From: Marispirochaeta sp964554875
Lineage (GTDB): Bacteria > Spirochaetota > Spirochaetia > JC444 > Marispirochaetaceae
NCBI GenBank assembly: GCA_964554875.1
Contig: CAZKQJ010000007.1
Location: 62,001-126,000 of the forward strand
Reading direction: 5' to 3'
DNA: 64,000 bases
Shown piece after piece: positions 7,806 to 16,300 of this stretch. Numbering within the stretch: position 1 is the stretch's first letter; each line of letters starts with the position of its first letter. The notes below the pieces were generated by a model. The model saw only the letters and a program-made list of their open reading frames with translations, searched no databases and was not told where the DNA came from. A program made the position numbers and the translations under genes.

Positions 7806-8415
7806 TATTACTATCGTTTCACTGCAATGGGGAACCGCAGAGTCCGCCTTTCGGCTCGGACTGTCTGACGGTTCCTCTTTTTTTATCCCCTTTGAATCCT
7901 ACGATGCTTCCCGGTATTTTGCCGGGGCTTCTCTTGAGCGGGAAGAGATGGAAGAACTTCGGACGGCGGAGGAGGCTTTTCTGGTTCGCAGGAAGGCCCT
8001 GGATCTTTTGTCCCGGCGGGAACACTCGTCGCAGGAGTTACTGCTGAAGCTCTGTCAAAGAGGATTCGGAAGGGAGCTGGCAGAACGGGTCTGTTCAGAA
8101 CTTGCGTTTCAGGGACTTCTTGACGACGGACGTTTTGCCCGCGTCTATGTAAGCTCACGCCTGCGGAGAAAGCCCGAGGGGCCCAGGCTAATGGAACGGC
8201 GCTTGCGGCAGAAAGGCGTCCCCCGGGAAGTGATCAGCGCGGTTCTCGAAGAAACCTACACACCTGAAGTGCTGGATGAGGCGCTGACCGGGAGTCTGGA
8301 AAAGATTAAACGGAAGAAAGCTGGCCTGTCCCGGGAAGAATATATGAGAAAGCTCGAAAAAATGGGTTTCCACTACCGTGATATTGCATTATTCTTTGAA
8401 AAACACGATTTTTGA
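7759..8415 (+). CDS. recX: Regulatory protein RecX
   Basis: RecX binds RecA filaments and limits recombinase activity. The 218-residue product has the three-helix repeat architecture of the family: A-L-D-L-L-S-R-R-E-H-S-S-Q-E-L in the first repeat, L-D-D-G-R-F-A-R-V-Y-V-S-S-R in the second and a C-terminal repeat with M-G-F-H-Y-R-D-I. The N-terminal ~70 residues before the first repeat are a short beta-rich extension seen in several RecX proteins. The ATG at 7759 lies inside rpsI (47-nt overlap in another frame); later in-frame starts would cut into the beta extension. RecX is more often next to recA; here its expression is tied to the ribosomal operon. Confidence 0.88.
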   Translation: MDSREHGASSSSPNADITIVSLQWGTAESAFRLGLSDGSSFFIPFESYDASRYFAGASLEREEMEELRTAEEAFLVRRKALDLLSRREHSSQELLLKLCQRGFGRELAERVCSELAFQGLLDDGRFARVYVSSRLRRKPEGPRLMERRLRQKGVPREVISAVLEETYTPEVLDEALTGSLEKIKRKKAGLSREEYMRKLEKMGFHYRDIALFFEKHDF

Positions 8416-8447
8416 GTTCAAATCTCTCCATAGTGACCAGTTTTTCG

Positions 8448-8475
8448 TTGACATTTTGGATGTATTTGTTACACT
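8448..8475 (+). promoter_or_regulatory. Promoter of the HTH-receiver regulator
   Basis: Perfect TTGACA (8448-8453), 16-nt spacer, TACACT (8470-8475). A leader of about 50 nt would precede the GTG at 8533, with GAGGG shortly before it. A TAATAT at 8475-8480 is an alternative but the spacer would be 21 nt. Confidence 0.55.
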
Positions 8476-8532
8476 AATATAGTTGTTACTAGCATCCTTA
8501 AGATTATCTGTGCATACAGTGAGGGTACGTTT

Positions 8533-9129
8533 GTGTCAAAGAATGGTAAAAAAATCAGAATCTTTTCAGCCCTGGAGGTCGCGAACATTTGCGGGGTAGT
8601 CAACCAGACTGCCATTAACTGGATCAAGAATCAGCATCTGAAGGCCTTTACAACTCCCGGCGGTCAGTATCGCATCTATGCCGAGGACCTCCTCGAGTTT
8701 CTCGAATCCAGAGGCATGAGGATTCCCGACGAACTCATCGAATTGACCAGGGACAGCGAGAGACGGACAATTCTTATTGTCGATGATGACCGGGACCTGA
8801 ACAGTATGCTCAGGGAAATACTTGTACGCAAGCTTCCCGAATATGATGTTGTCCAGGCCTTCGATGGTTTTGAGGCCGGCAGGCTGCTGGCTGAAAACAA
8901 TCCGGTATGTGTAGTTCTGGATATTGATCTTCCGGGTATCGACGGACATAAACTCTGCGCAAGAATAAAAGAGGATCCCAAACTCAATAACCCCCTTGTC
9001 ATCTCCATAAGCGGGCTTGACCCGGAGAAGGACGGCAGGCAGATAGTTGAAGAGGGGGCCGATGCTTTCTTTCCCAAGCCCCTTGATTTTGACGCTTTGG
9101 TTGAAGCTATCTCAGAGAAGCTGCACTAA
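8533..9129 (+). CDS. Response regulator with N-terminal excisionase/MerR-type HTH
   Basis: The 198-residue protein joins a DNA-binding helix-turn-helix at about residues 8-62 (S-A-L-E-V-A-N-I-C-G-V, W-I-K, T-P-G-G-Q-Y-R-I) to a complete receiver domain at about 78-198. The receiver has the acidic pocket D84-D86, phospho-acceptor D130 in V-L-D-I-D-L-P-G, S158/S160 and K182 in F-P-K-P. The order is inverted relative to usual response regulators, whose output domain is C-terminal. The HTH resembles HTH_17 domains (excisionase family, MerR-like fold). The GTG start is supported by an upstream GAGGG. A lone receiver follows 10 nt later. No kinase is adjacent, so the phosphodonor is unknown. Confidence 0.85.
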   Translation: MSKNGKKIRIFSALEVANICGVVNQTAINWIKNQHLKAFTTPGGQYRIYAEDLLEFLESRGMRIPDELIELTRDSERRTILIVDDDRDLNSMLREILVRKLPEYDVVQAFDGFEAGRLLAENNPVCVVLDIDLPGIDGHKLCARIKEDPKLNNPLVISISGLDPEKDGRQIVEEGADAFFPKPLDFDALVEAISEKLH

Positions 9130-9139
9130 GAGGTATTGA

Positions 9140-9508
9140 ATGGGAGCGCAGGGAGTTATTCTTATTGTTGAAGATGAAGACGCCATCCGTCTGACTCTCC
9201 GGGATTACCTTAAGAAGAAGGGCTTCGAGGTTCTCGTAGCTTCCGACGGGGTTGGTGCCATAAAGCACCTTCTGGACAGCCGTGTCGATCTTATTGTTTC
9301 GGATTACCGCATGAATGTCCTGGGGGGAGACTACTGGATAAAGTTTCTCCATACCTTCTGCGCCGACAAGAAGGTGTTCATTACCTCCGGTTTTCTGCGC
9401 CCCGATTTTTCAATTCCCTTTCCCGTACTGTATAAGCCCTTCGATTACGGCAAGCTGGCGGAGATGATCACCGCCACCCTCGATGCGGAGAAGAATGGGG
9501 AAAGCTGA
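9140..9508 (+). CDS. Single-domain response regulator (CheY-like)
   Basis: The 122-residue protein is a bare receiver: acidic residues E11-D12 (E-D-E-D), phospho-acceptor D55 in V-S-D-Y-R-M, T82/S83 in F-I-T-S-G and K99 in Y-K-P-F. There is no output domain, so it must act by protein contact or phosphotransfer. It lies 10 nt after the HTH-receiver protein in the same direction with GAGG just before the ATG, so both are probably made together and may share a kinase. The end overlaps the start of acyP by 14 nt. Confidence 0.85.
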   Translation: MGAQGVILIVEDEDAIRLTLRDYLKKKGFEVLVASDGVGAIKHLLDSRVDLIVSDYRMNVLGGDYWIKFLHTFCADKKVFITSGFLRPDFSIPFPVLYKPFDYGKLAEMITATLDAEKNGES

Positions 9509-9782
9509 AAAAAGGGCCGGCAGGTTTACAGTGTACGGCCGCGTGCAGGGGGTAGGTTTTCGATATTCCACCGTACAAAGGGCGCAGGCTTTGAAGCTTG
9601 CAGGATATGTACGAAACAGGCCCGACGGCAGCGTTGAGGTCTGGGCGGAAGGCGCGGATCCCGCCCTGGATTCCCTGTATGCGTGGCTTCGGCGGGGTCC
9701 TTCGATGGCCAGGGTTGACCGGGTAGACAGGGACGATTTTGCCCCTACCGGTAATTACAGAGGATTTTCTGTTACGTATTAG
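9495..9782 (+). CDS. acyP: Acylphosphatase
   Basis: Acylphosphatase hydrolyses acyl phosphates such as 1,3-bisphosphoglycerate or acetyl phosphate. Using the ATG at 9495 the protein has 95 residues and the catalytic residues fall at R23 (in G-R-V-Q-G-V-G-F-R) and N41 (in V-R-N-R-P-D-G-S-V), exactly as numbered in well-studied members. An ATG 12 nt earlier (9483) is in frame, but GGAG lies correctly only before 9495. The gene overlaps the lone receiver by 14 nt. Co-expression with two receivers is odd, since receivers carry an acyl phosphate on aspartate; a link is speculation. A strong bidirectional terminator follows. Confidence 0.9.
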   Translation: MGKAEKRAGRFTVYGRVQGVGFRYSTVQRAQALKLAGYVRNRPDGSVEVWAEGADPALDSLYAWLRRGPSMARVDRVDRDDFAPTGNYRGFSVTY

Positions 9783-9808
9783 CACCCATGTAATAATTCC
9801 CCTGAGAC

Positions 9809-9842
9809 AAAAAAAACCGCCCACGAGGGGCGGTTTTTTTTT
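9809..9842. terminator. Bidirectional rho-independent terminator between acyP and eno
   Basis: A GC stem CCGCCC (9817-9822) / GGGCGG (9828-9833) with a 5-nt loop is flanked by eight A's on the left and nine T's on the right. The T tract works for the plus strand and the A tract for the minus strand, so it can end both convergent units. Confidence 0.93.
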
Positions 9843-9856
9843 GTAGGCAGCTGTAA

Positions 9857-11161
9857 TCAGCGCTTGATCGAGTAGAAAGCGTTCCTGCCTGCGTACTCGC
9901 TGATTCCCTCCAGCTGGTCCTCGATTCTGAGGAGCTGGTTGTACTTGCTTACCCGGTCCGATCGGGACATGGAACCGGTCTTGATCTGACCGGTCTCGAG
10001 ACCCACTACCAGGTCGGCAATAAAGTTATCCGATGTCTCCCCGGAACGGTGAGAGATGATGGCGGTGTAGCCGGCGCGTTTTGCCATTTCCACAGCCTCG
10101 AAGGTTTCCGTCAGGGTCCCGATCTGGTTTACCTTGATCAGGATGGAGTTTGCGATACCCTTTTCGATTCCCTCTTTCAGCCGCTTGGTGTTGGTTACGA
10201 AAAGGTCGTCGCCGACAAGCTGTACACGGTCGCCGATTTTGTCGGTAAGAACCTTCCAGCCGTCCCAGTCGTCCTCGTTCATGCCGTCTTCAATGGAGAT
10301 GATGGGGTAGCGGTCGCACCAGTCGGCCCAAAAATCGGCCATCTCGGCACTGCTGAACTTCTGTCCGGTGGACCACTTCAGCTCATAGGTGTAGGAACCG
10401 TCGGCATTCTTGGTGGAGAACTCTGATGAAGCGGGATCAAGGGCGATCATCACGTCGTCTCCGGGCTTCAGGCCGGCCTTTTTTATGGCATTCATGATGA
10501 AGGTCAGAGCCTCTTCGTTGCTCTTGAAGTTGGGGGCGAAACCGCCCTCGTCGCCCACGGCGGTGGAAAGCCCTGCTTCCTTGAGCAGGCTCTTCAGGTT
10601 ATGAAAGATCTCCGCGATCCAGCGGACGGCTTCCCTTTCAGAAGGAGCGCCCACGGGCATAACCATGAACTCCTGGAAGTCCACGGAGTTGTCCGCATGG
10701 GAGCCTCCGTTGATGATGTTTGCCATGGGAACGGGAAGATTGTTGGCATGGTAAGCCCCAAGGTACTTGTAAAGGGGGATCCCGAGATAGTCCGCGGCGG
10801 CCCTTGCAACTGCCATGGAGACACCGAGAATGGCGTTTGCTCCAAGCTTGCCCTTGTTCTCGGTTCCGTCCAGCTCGATCATGGTCCGGTCGACATCGAT
10901 CTGCTCAAGTGCATCCAGACCGATAATCTCCGGAGCAATGATGTTGTTTACGTTCTCTACAGCTTTAAGAACGCCCTTGCCGAGGAAACGACTCTTGTCG
11001 CCGTCTCTCAGTTCAACAGCCTCGTGAACACCGGTAGATGCCCCGGAAGGTACGGCTGCCCGTCCCATGGAGCCGTCTTCCAGGATAACGTCCACTTCTA
11101 CGGTGGGGTTTCCCCTGGAGTCGATAATCTCCCGTGCTTCAACGTACTCAATAATACTCAT
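9857..11161 (-). CDS. eno: Enolase
   Basis: Enolase interconverts 2-phosphoglycerate and phosphoenolpyruvate in glycolysis. The 434-residue protein is the standard length, with A-R-E-I-I-D-S-R-G-N-P-T-V-E at the N-terminus, the loop S-G-A-S-T-G, the metal ligands in M-I-A-L-D, I-S-I-E-D and L-V-G-D-D, and the signature I-L-I-K-V-N-Q-I-G-T-L followed by S-H-R-S-G-E-T-S-D. AGGAG lies 8 nt before the ATG. It is monocistronic, ending at the bidirectional terminator and divergent from proS. Confidence 0.98.
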   Translation of the reverse strand: MSIIEYVEAREIIDSRGNPTVEVDVILEDGSMGRAAVPSGASTGVHEAVELRDGDKSRFLGKGVLKAVENVNNIIAPEIIGLDALEQIDVDRTMIELDGTENKGKLGANAILGVSMAVARAAADYLGIPLYKYLGAYHANNLPVPMANIINGGSHADNSVDFQEFMVMPVGAPSEREAVRWIAEIFHNLKSLLKEAGLSTAVGDEGGFAPNFKSNEEALTFIMNAIKKAGLKPGDDVMIALDPASSEFSTKNADGSYTYELKWSTGQKFSSAEMADFWADWCDRYPIISIEDGMNEDDWDGWKVLTDKIGDRVQLVGDDLFVTNTKRLKEGIEKGIANSILIKVNQIGTLTETFEAVEMAKRAGYTAIISHRSGETSDNFIADLVVGLETGQIKTGSMSRSDRVSKYNQLLRIEDQLEGISEYAGRNAFYSIKR

Positions 11162-11199
11162 GTATAGTCTCCTGATAAAAAATGGAAATCATGTTTAGA

Positions 11200-11226
11200 A
11201 TTATCCAAATACCCCCTGAAAGTCAA
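11200..11226 (-). promoter_or_regulatory. Probable eno promoter
   Basis: On the minus strand TTGACT (11221-11226) and GATAAT (11200-11205) are separated by 15 nt, a short spacer but with good boxes. The leader would be about 32 nt and contain the AGGAG. Confidence 0.45.
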
Positions 11227-11260
11227 GGTAAAAGGGCGGAGCCATGATTGAATGCTTTTC

Positions 11261-11289
11261 TTGACCCCCCTCACGGCATGGCATAGAAT
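11261..11289 (+). promoter_or_regulatory. proS promoter, leaderless geometry
   Basis: TTGACC (11261-11266), 17-nt spacer, TAGAAT (11284-11289), then exactly 6 nt to the proS ATG. No Shine-Dalgarno sequence is present. One of the best cases of the pattern in this window. Confidence 0.7.
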
Positions 11290-11295
11290 GGTGCC

Positions 11296-12975
11296 ATGCT
11301 TTACTCCCGACTCTTTGGCAAAACCCTGCGGGAACGCCCTCAGGGAGGTTCCGCGAAAAGTTTCCTGGTCCTGCAGCAGGCCGGTTTTATCCGTTCCCTG
11401 GGGCCGGGTCTTTTCTCGTATCTTCCCCTGGGCATACGTACCCTGCGGCGTATAAAGGAGATTATTCGCCAGGAGATGGAGTCCCTTGGCGGGCAGGAGG
11501 TCCTGGTGCCCCTGATCAATCCCTACGAGATATGGGAGCGGGGTGGACGTGCGGAACTTGTTGGTCCGTCCCTGGTTCGGTTTCAGGATCGGCAGGGCCG
11601 GGAATTTGTGCTTTCACCTACCCACGAGGAGGCCATGGTCGAGCTTCTGCGCATGGGTTTGAACTCCTATCGGGACCTGCCGGTATTGCTGTACCAGTTT
11701 CAGACCAAGGTCAGGGACGAGGAGACGCTCCGGGGAGGCCTTCTGCGTTCCCGTGAGTTCATCATGAAGGATGCCTACTCTTTTCATCGCTCCTATTCCG
11801 ACCTGAATAATTTCTTCCCCAGGATGTTTCTTGCATATCAGCGCATTTTCCAGCGTCTGGACCTTACTGTTGTCGCCGCTGAATCGGGTGTTGGTTTCAT
11901 GGGAGGACACAAAGCCTATGAGTTCCTGATGCCTTCCAGGGAAGGGGAGGATGTTTTTGTCATTTGTGAGCATTGTGCTTACAAGGCGAACCGGGATGTT
12001 GCCATTGCCCACAAGGAGTACGGTTCAGAAAATCCTCTTCCTCTGGAGAAGATCCTGACTCCCGAATGTACCTCCATGAATCGCCTGTCCCGTTATCTGA
12101 AACTTCCCAAGTCGAAGCTTGTCAAATCGATGATGTATCAGTCCTCCCGGGGGCTGGTAATGGCGGTTGTACGGGGAGATTATGAGGTCAGTGTCGACAA
12201 ACTCAGCAAGGTAAGCGGCTGTAACATATCGGACCTTGCCGGGATCGAACGGATTAAGGAGCTGGGGATCTCTCCAGGCTATATGTCACCCCTGGGGATC
12301 TCCGGGGATGTCCTGGTTGTTGTAGACGATACCGTGGCGAACAGTAACAACCTGGTAATGGGAGGAAACGAGACGGGGCTCCATTATGTCAATGTAAATT
12401 TCGGCCGCGATTTTGAAACATCCCTGGTGGGAGATATCGTAAGGACCCGGGGCCGGGATACCTGTTTCCAGTGCGGACATCCCCTGAAAGAGGTGCGGGC
12501 TATTGAGCTGGGGAATATCTTTAAACTTGGTGACGTCTATTCCCGGGCCATGGGACTCGAGTTTCAGGATGACAAACGCAGACGTTACCATCCCCATATG
12601 GGCTCCTACGGTATCGGCATGGGACGGCTGCTTAATGCGGTAGCTGCTGCTCATCGGGATGAAAAAGGTATCTGCTGGCCGGTGGAAGTAGCGCCTTTCA
12701 AGGTATACCTGATGGGAATCGGAAAAAGTCACAAGGTCAGGAAGGTCGTCTTCGAATTGTACGAGGAACTCGGCCCGGAGATTGCTCTGCTGGATGACAG
12801 ACTTGAATCTCCCGGGGTCAAGTTCTTCGATGCCGAGCTCATCGGCATTCCCTACCGGATTGTCGTAACCTCCGGGCTTTTATTGAACGATGAGGTTGAA
12901 GTGTACGAACGGTCCAGCGGGAGGATCTGGCAGGTGCCTCTAACGGAGCTTGTGTCCCAGGTTCTTGCCTATTAA
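11296..12975 (+). CDS. proS: Prolyl-tRNA synthetase (bacterial type, with editing domain)
   Basis: The 559-residue class II synthetase charges tRNA-Pro. Motif 1 and the early catalytic core (G-P-G-L-F-S-Y-L-P-L-G, V-L-V-P-L-I), motif 2 (F-R-D/E region around R-S-R-E-F-I-M-K-D-A-Y-S-F) and motif 3 (G-S-Y-G-I-G-M-G-R-L) are all visible. Between motifs 2 and 3, roughly residues 220-395, sits the insertion that edits mischarged alanine (K-S-M-M-Y, then G-G-N-E-T-G-L-H-Y). The C-terminal anticodon-binding domain is complete. The ATG sits where the predicted transcript begins, so it is probably leaderless. It is divergent from eno and followed closely by a UPF0158-GNAT gene. Confidence 0.96.
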   Translation: MLYSRLFGKTLRERPQGGSAKSFLVLQQAGFIRSLGPGLFSYLPLGIRTLRRIKEIIRQEMESLGGQEVLVPLINPYEIWERGGRAELVGPSLVRFQDRQGREFVLSPTHEEAMVELLRMGLNSYRDLPVLLYQFQTKVRDEETLRGGLLRSREFIMKDAYSFHRSYSDLNNFFPRMFLAYQRIFQRLDLTVVAAESGVGFMGGHKAYEFLMPSREGEDVFVICEHCAYKANRDVAIAHKEYGSENPLPLEKILTPECTSMNRLSRYLKLPKSKLVKSMMYQSSRGLVMAVVRGDYEVSVDKLSKVSGCNISDLAGIERIKELGISPGYMSPLGISGDVLVVVDDTVANSNNLVMGGNETGLHYVNVNFGRDFETSLVGDIVRTRGRDTCFQCGHPLKEVRAIELGNIFKLGDVYSRAMGLEFQDDKRRRYHPHMGSYGIGMGRLLNAVAAAHRDEKGICWPVEVAPFKVYLMGIGKSHKVRKVVFELYEELGPEIALLDDRLESPGVKFFDAELIGIPYRIVVTSGLLLNDEVEVYERSSGRIWQVPLTELVSQVLAY

Positions 12976-13002
12976 GGGAAATTTTATGCTACAGTGCAGG
13001 GT

Positions 13003-13950
13003 ATGAGTATGGAGTTGACACCGGAATTAATCGACCAGATAATCTTCGGCATGGAAAACCAGATATCCTATTATTATCTGGATCTGGAGCAGGGCATAGT
13101 TGAAGAAGAGAGCCAGCTCGAAGAGGATCAGTGTGCCGACGAGTCACGATATATTCTGATTCCCCGCTGGAGTTCCGCCGACGGTTTTCAGCTGATGGAG
13201 CGTTTTGTTGATTCCCTGCGTAATCCGGTTTTCCGGGAGCGTCTGCGTGAAGCCCTCGCCTCCAGGAAAGGGGTATTCCGGAACTTCAAGAATATCCTGA
13301 AGGAACGTGAAGATATTCAGCGTCTCTGGTTCCAGTTCAAGGAGCGTGAAATGCGGGCCAGGGTCCTGGAATGGTACGAACAGGTATGCGAGGCTCTGGG
13401 ATTTCAGAAACTGGGTCCCGAGCGGGAAGAGACGGAAGACCTTGTCCTCACCGATTTTGTAATTTCACCGGGAGATATGGACTTGAAGGAGCGTCTGGAG
13501 GAGTATGACCTGAAGGCTTTCAGGGAGGCCTGCGGAGACAATCCGCGTGATCTGACCCATCTGCTGTTCCTCTCCCGCCGCGCTATTGTTCCGGATAACC
13601 CGGACAAGCTGGTACTTTACCAGGCTTCCACACCGGAAGGGGAGACCGCAGGGCTGATCTGGGGTACCGACGCATGGCTCAGTCCCCAGGCAGCGAAGTT
13701 CTTTGATGAGGACCCGGGGGTCTCGTTCCTGCTGCAGTTTTATGTGGAACCGGAATACCGGGGCCTCGGACTCGCACGGCTGCTTCTGGATACCTATATA
13801 CGGGAGGCCTACAAGCGGGAGGTGAAACGGGTCATTCTGGATCTGTGGGGAAGCGCCCAGAGCATGGGCCGGGTTCTGGATGAGTATGGTTTTACCAGGT
13901 ACCGCAGCTCCTTTGCTCTGGATCTCGATGCCTGGAGTAACCGGATATGA
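13003..13950 (+). CDS. UPF0158 domain fused to a GNAT acetyltransferase
   Basis: Two domains can be read in about 315 residues. Residues 1 to ~135 match the UPF0158 pattern: a short acidic N-terminus, Y-I-L-I-P-R-W-S-S-x-D-G-F-x-L-M-E-x-F, and a helix with W-F-x-F-K-E-R-E-M-R-x-R-V-x-E-W-Y. The C-terminal ~100 residues form an acetyl-CoA-binding GNAT fold, with V-E-P-E-Y-R-G-L-G-L-A-R-L-L as the pyrophosphate-binding loop and G-F-x-R-Y near the end. The acetyl acceptor is unknown. Start choice is uncertain: GTG 12994, ATG 13003 and ATG 13009 are in frame; I prefer 13003 because a TACAGT box ends 7 nt before it, although the nearest -35 (TTGCCT) is 19 nt away. The end overlaps the next gene by 4 nt. 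Confidence 0.72.
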   Translation: MSMELTPELIDQIIFGMENQISYYYLDLEQGIVEEESQLEEDQCADESRYILIPRWSSADGFQLMERFVDSLRNPVFRERLREALASRKGVFRNFKNILKEREDIQRLWFQFKEREMRARVLEWYEQVCEALGFQKLGPEREETEDLVLTDFVISPGDMDLKERLEEYDLKAFREACGDNPRDLTHLLFLSRRAIVPDNPDKLVLYQASTPEGETAGLIWGTDAWLSPQAAKFFDEDPGVSFLLQFYVEPEYRGLGLARLLLDTYIREAYKREVKRVILDLWGSAQSMGRVLDEYGFTRYRSSFALDLDAWSNRI

Positions 13951-15515
13951 GAACTGTCCTTCTGTTGCTGCTGCTGACAGCCTGTCTCCTTTCCATGCCG
14001 GGTTGCTTTCTCGGTACTTCAGTGGAAGAGTTTGTTGTTGCCGGGACCCGGGGAATAGAAAGCATCGATCCTCATTATGCAAAGAGCCCCGGAGAGCAGC
14101 GTATTGTCCATGCTCTTTTCGAAGGCCTGGTACGTGCTGATCCGGAAACAGGGGCTCCGGTGCCGGGAATCGCGGAGAGCTGGGGACCCAGCGATGACGG
14201 TTTGAAAGTCAGTTTTACCCTTCGAGAGACGGTATGGAGTGACGGAATACGAATAAGCGCCCAGACTGTAGTGGATTCCTGGCTGCGGGGAATGGATCCT
14301 CAAGTCGCTTCGCCCTTTTCCTGGTACCCTGGATTATTCATAAGGGGAGCCCGGGAGTACCTTTCCGGTGTTGCGGGACCGGAGGTGGTAGGTATCAGAG
14401 CCGTTGACGATTATCTTCTTCAGGTCGAACTGATCCGGCCGATGCCCCATTTTATCCAGGCCCTTGTACATCCTGCCTTTCTTGTTGTACCGATGCATCG
14501 GATTGATAAATTTGGTCCCTCCTGGACAGATCCTGAAAATTTTGCTGGAAACGGAGCTTTCCTGCCCCAGGAGCGGGGCGAGAGCGGCGGCATTACCCTG
14601 ACCAGGAATAATCAATATCGGAATGCCGGACAGACGGCCGTGAAGAAGCTTGTTTATCGTGTTGTTCCGGAGGCTGAAATTGCCGTCGGCATGTTCATGG
14701 ACGGAAAGGTTGACTGGGTATGGGACCTGCCGGAGGAGCTGCCTTTGGAACTCCATGAGAATGATGCCCTTCATCTGGCCCCGACGCTGGAAAACTATTA
14801 TCTCCTGGTCAACAACGAACAGGAACCCTTCAGCGATCCACGGGTTCGCCGGGCTCTGTCGCTGGGATTTAATCGGAAGGATCTGGTCGACAAGCTGGCG
14901 GCGGGACGGCTTGTCGCCGCCTACGGGATTGTTCCACCCAATCTTCCAGGATATTCCGGGGAAGCTCTTTTTGAAGAGGACGCCTCAATGGCCAGGACCT
15001 TGCTGGCAGAGGCCGGTTTTCCAGACGGAAAAGGTTTTCCGCCATTTTCCATTCTGTATAACCGCTCGGATTTCAACCGGGATGTTCTGGAATTTATTTC
15101 TGCGTCCTGGCGGGAGAACCTCAATCTGCGCTGTGAGCCGGTCAACGAGAAGTGGGGCAGTTACCTTATTACCCGTCGTCTTCATGATTTCAGCCTTGCC
15201 CGGGCCGGCTGGATGGGAGATTTCCCGGATCCTCTTGCCTTTCTTGCTCCCTTTATTTCCATTCACGAGAACAACGACGGATTGTACAGGAATCTGGCCT
15301 TCGACGAGGCCCTGCTGAGCGCCGAGGATCTTCCCTACGGAGAGGAGCGCTTCAAACAGCTGGCCAGGGCGGAGTCAATTCTCGTCAGAGAGGATATGGG
15401 GGCCATTCCCGTTTTCTTCAGGGCCTCCGCAAATTTGATTGATACGGAAAAGTGGGACGGATGGTATACGAACAGTCTGGACCTTCATCCCTTTTCCAGC
15501 ATACGGCTCCGCTGA
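13947..15515 (+). CDS. Peptide/nickel ABC transporter substrate-binding lipoprotein (OppA/DppA family)
   Basis: The 522-residue protein starts with a hydrophobic signal ending in the lipobox S-M-P-G-C20, so it should be a lipoprotein. The mature part has the SBP_bac_5 pattern: I-D-P-H-Y, V-H-A-L-F-E-G-L-V, P-G-I-A-E-S-W, L-R-x-x-V-W-S-D-G-x-x-I-S-A, a conserved P-D-P-L-A-F segment near the end, and domain lengths typical of dipeptide/oligopeptide binders. It binds a ligand for import through an OppBCDF-type permease, but no permease gene is adjacent, which makes it an orphan receptor. It overlaps the GNAT gene by an ATGA. It converges on the HAD gene with a 4-nt gap and no terminator. Confidence 0.88.
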   Translation: MRTVLLLLLLTACLLSMPGCFLGTSVEEFVVAGTRGIESIDPHYAKSPGEQRIVHALFEGLVRADPETGAPVPGIAESWGPSDDGLKVSFTLRETVWSDGIRISAQTVVDSWLRGMDPQVASPFSWYPGLFIRGAREYLSGVAGPEVVGIRAVDDYLLQVELIRPMPHFIQALVHPAFLVVPMHRIDKFGPSWTDPENFAGNGAFLPQERGESGGITLTRNNQYRNAGQTAVKKLVYRVVPEAEIAVGMFMDGKVDWVWDLPEELPLELHENDALHLAPTLENYYLLVNNEQEPFSDPRVRRALSLGFNRKDLVDKLAAGRLVAAYGIVPPNLPGYSGEALFEEDASMARTLLAEAGFPDGKGFPPFSILYNRSDFNRDVLEFISASWRENLNLRCEPVNEKWGSYLITRRLHDFSLARAGWMGDFPDPLAFLAPFISIHENNDGLYRNLAFDEALLSAEDLPYGEERFKQLARAESILVREDMGAIPVFFRASANLIDTEKWDGWYTNSLDLHPFSSIRLR

Positions 15516-15519
15516 TTCT

Positions 15520-16176
15520 TCAGGGATTGAGGACAAGTCCGTACTCTTTTCCCAGGAAGGCGGGGAGTTCATCGATCCGCTGAATTACCGGATATTCCCC
15601 CCCGGGATGCCGTCCCATTTCGTCGATCAGGAGAGCATGACCGCCCATGCGACGAAATGGCTCCAGGTAACCCGGAATATCATCTATAAAAAGGGTTTCC
15701 TCCGGCCGCTGCTGAATAACTTCCAGAATGCGGCTGTAGACGGCGGGATCCGGTTTTCCCACAAAGTTGTTGTATCTAAGGTCGAAAATCTGCTCGAACT
15801 GGTCCAGGATTTCCAGGTAGCTCAGAACACGTTCCGCGTGTTCCCTGGGGGAATTGGTCAGAATTGACCTTTTAACCGGAAGGGAGCGTATGATATTGGT
15901 AAGAGCGGGATTCTTTGTAAGATAGCATTCCATTCTTTTCGGATGTACCGCATCCATGTAATCATCAATATCGGTAAAGTTATGAACCTGAATCAGCCAC
16001 TGCAGGGTTGTTCCGAACTCCCTGCGGCGTTCCCTGCGTTGACGCCGTGCCTCTTCCTCACTGATGTCGAGATAATTGGCGACGAAGCTGTTGATTCCCT
16101 TCTCGAAGCGCTCTCCAAGAATGCTCGATTCCGGGTAGAGGGTATTGTCCAGATCGAATAGAATATAGCGTATCAT
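15520..16176 (-). CDS. HAD-family phosphatase, pyrimidine 5'-nucleotidase-like
   Basis: With the ATG at 16176 the product has 218 residues and starts directly with the HAD motif I F-D-L-D-N-T-L-Y. Motif II is L-T-N-S, motif III the K in V-G-K-P-D-P, and motif IV F-I-D-D-I-P-G-Y. The N-T-L-Y-P after motif I and an all-helical cap are typical of the SDT1/YjjG-like pyrimidine nucleotidase group. A 25-residue upstream extension is in frame but has no motif and a weak start. A possible leaderless promoter (TTGCCC, 17 nt, TAGCTT, 7 nt) precedes 16176, though its -10 is poor. Substrate is inferred from family only. Confidence 0.85.
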   Translation of the reverse strand: MIRYILFDLDNTLYPESSILGERFEKGINSFVANYLDISEEEARRQRRERRREFGTTLQWLIQVHNFTDIDDYMDAVHPKRMECYLTKNPALTNIIRSLPVKRSILTNSPREHAERVLSYLEILDQFEQIFDLRYNNFVGKPDPAVYSRILEVIQQRPEETLFIDDIPGYLEPFRRMGGHALLIDEMGRHPGGEYPVIQRIDELPAFLGKEYGLVLNP

Positions 16177-16300
16177 GTAGTGTAAGCTACCTGAAAGTAG
16201 TGCCCGGGGCAAGAGTCGCCGGGCAGTAAAGCTTGACATTGCTCCCCTCATTCAGGAAGCTGGGAGTGTCGCGCTACAGAACAGAATATTCAGAAGAGGT

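Noticed and set aside
16233..16238. TTGACA upstream of crtE as a promoter
   Set aside because: No acceptable -10 lies at 15-19 nt; the box may be chance.
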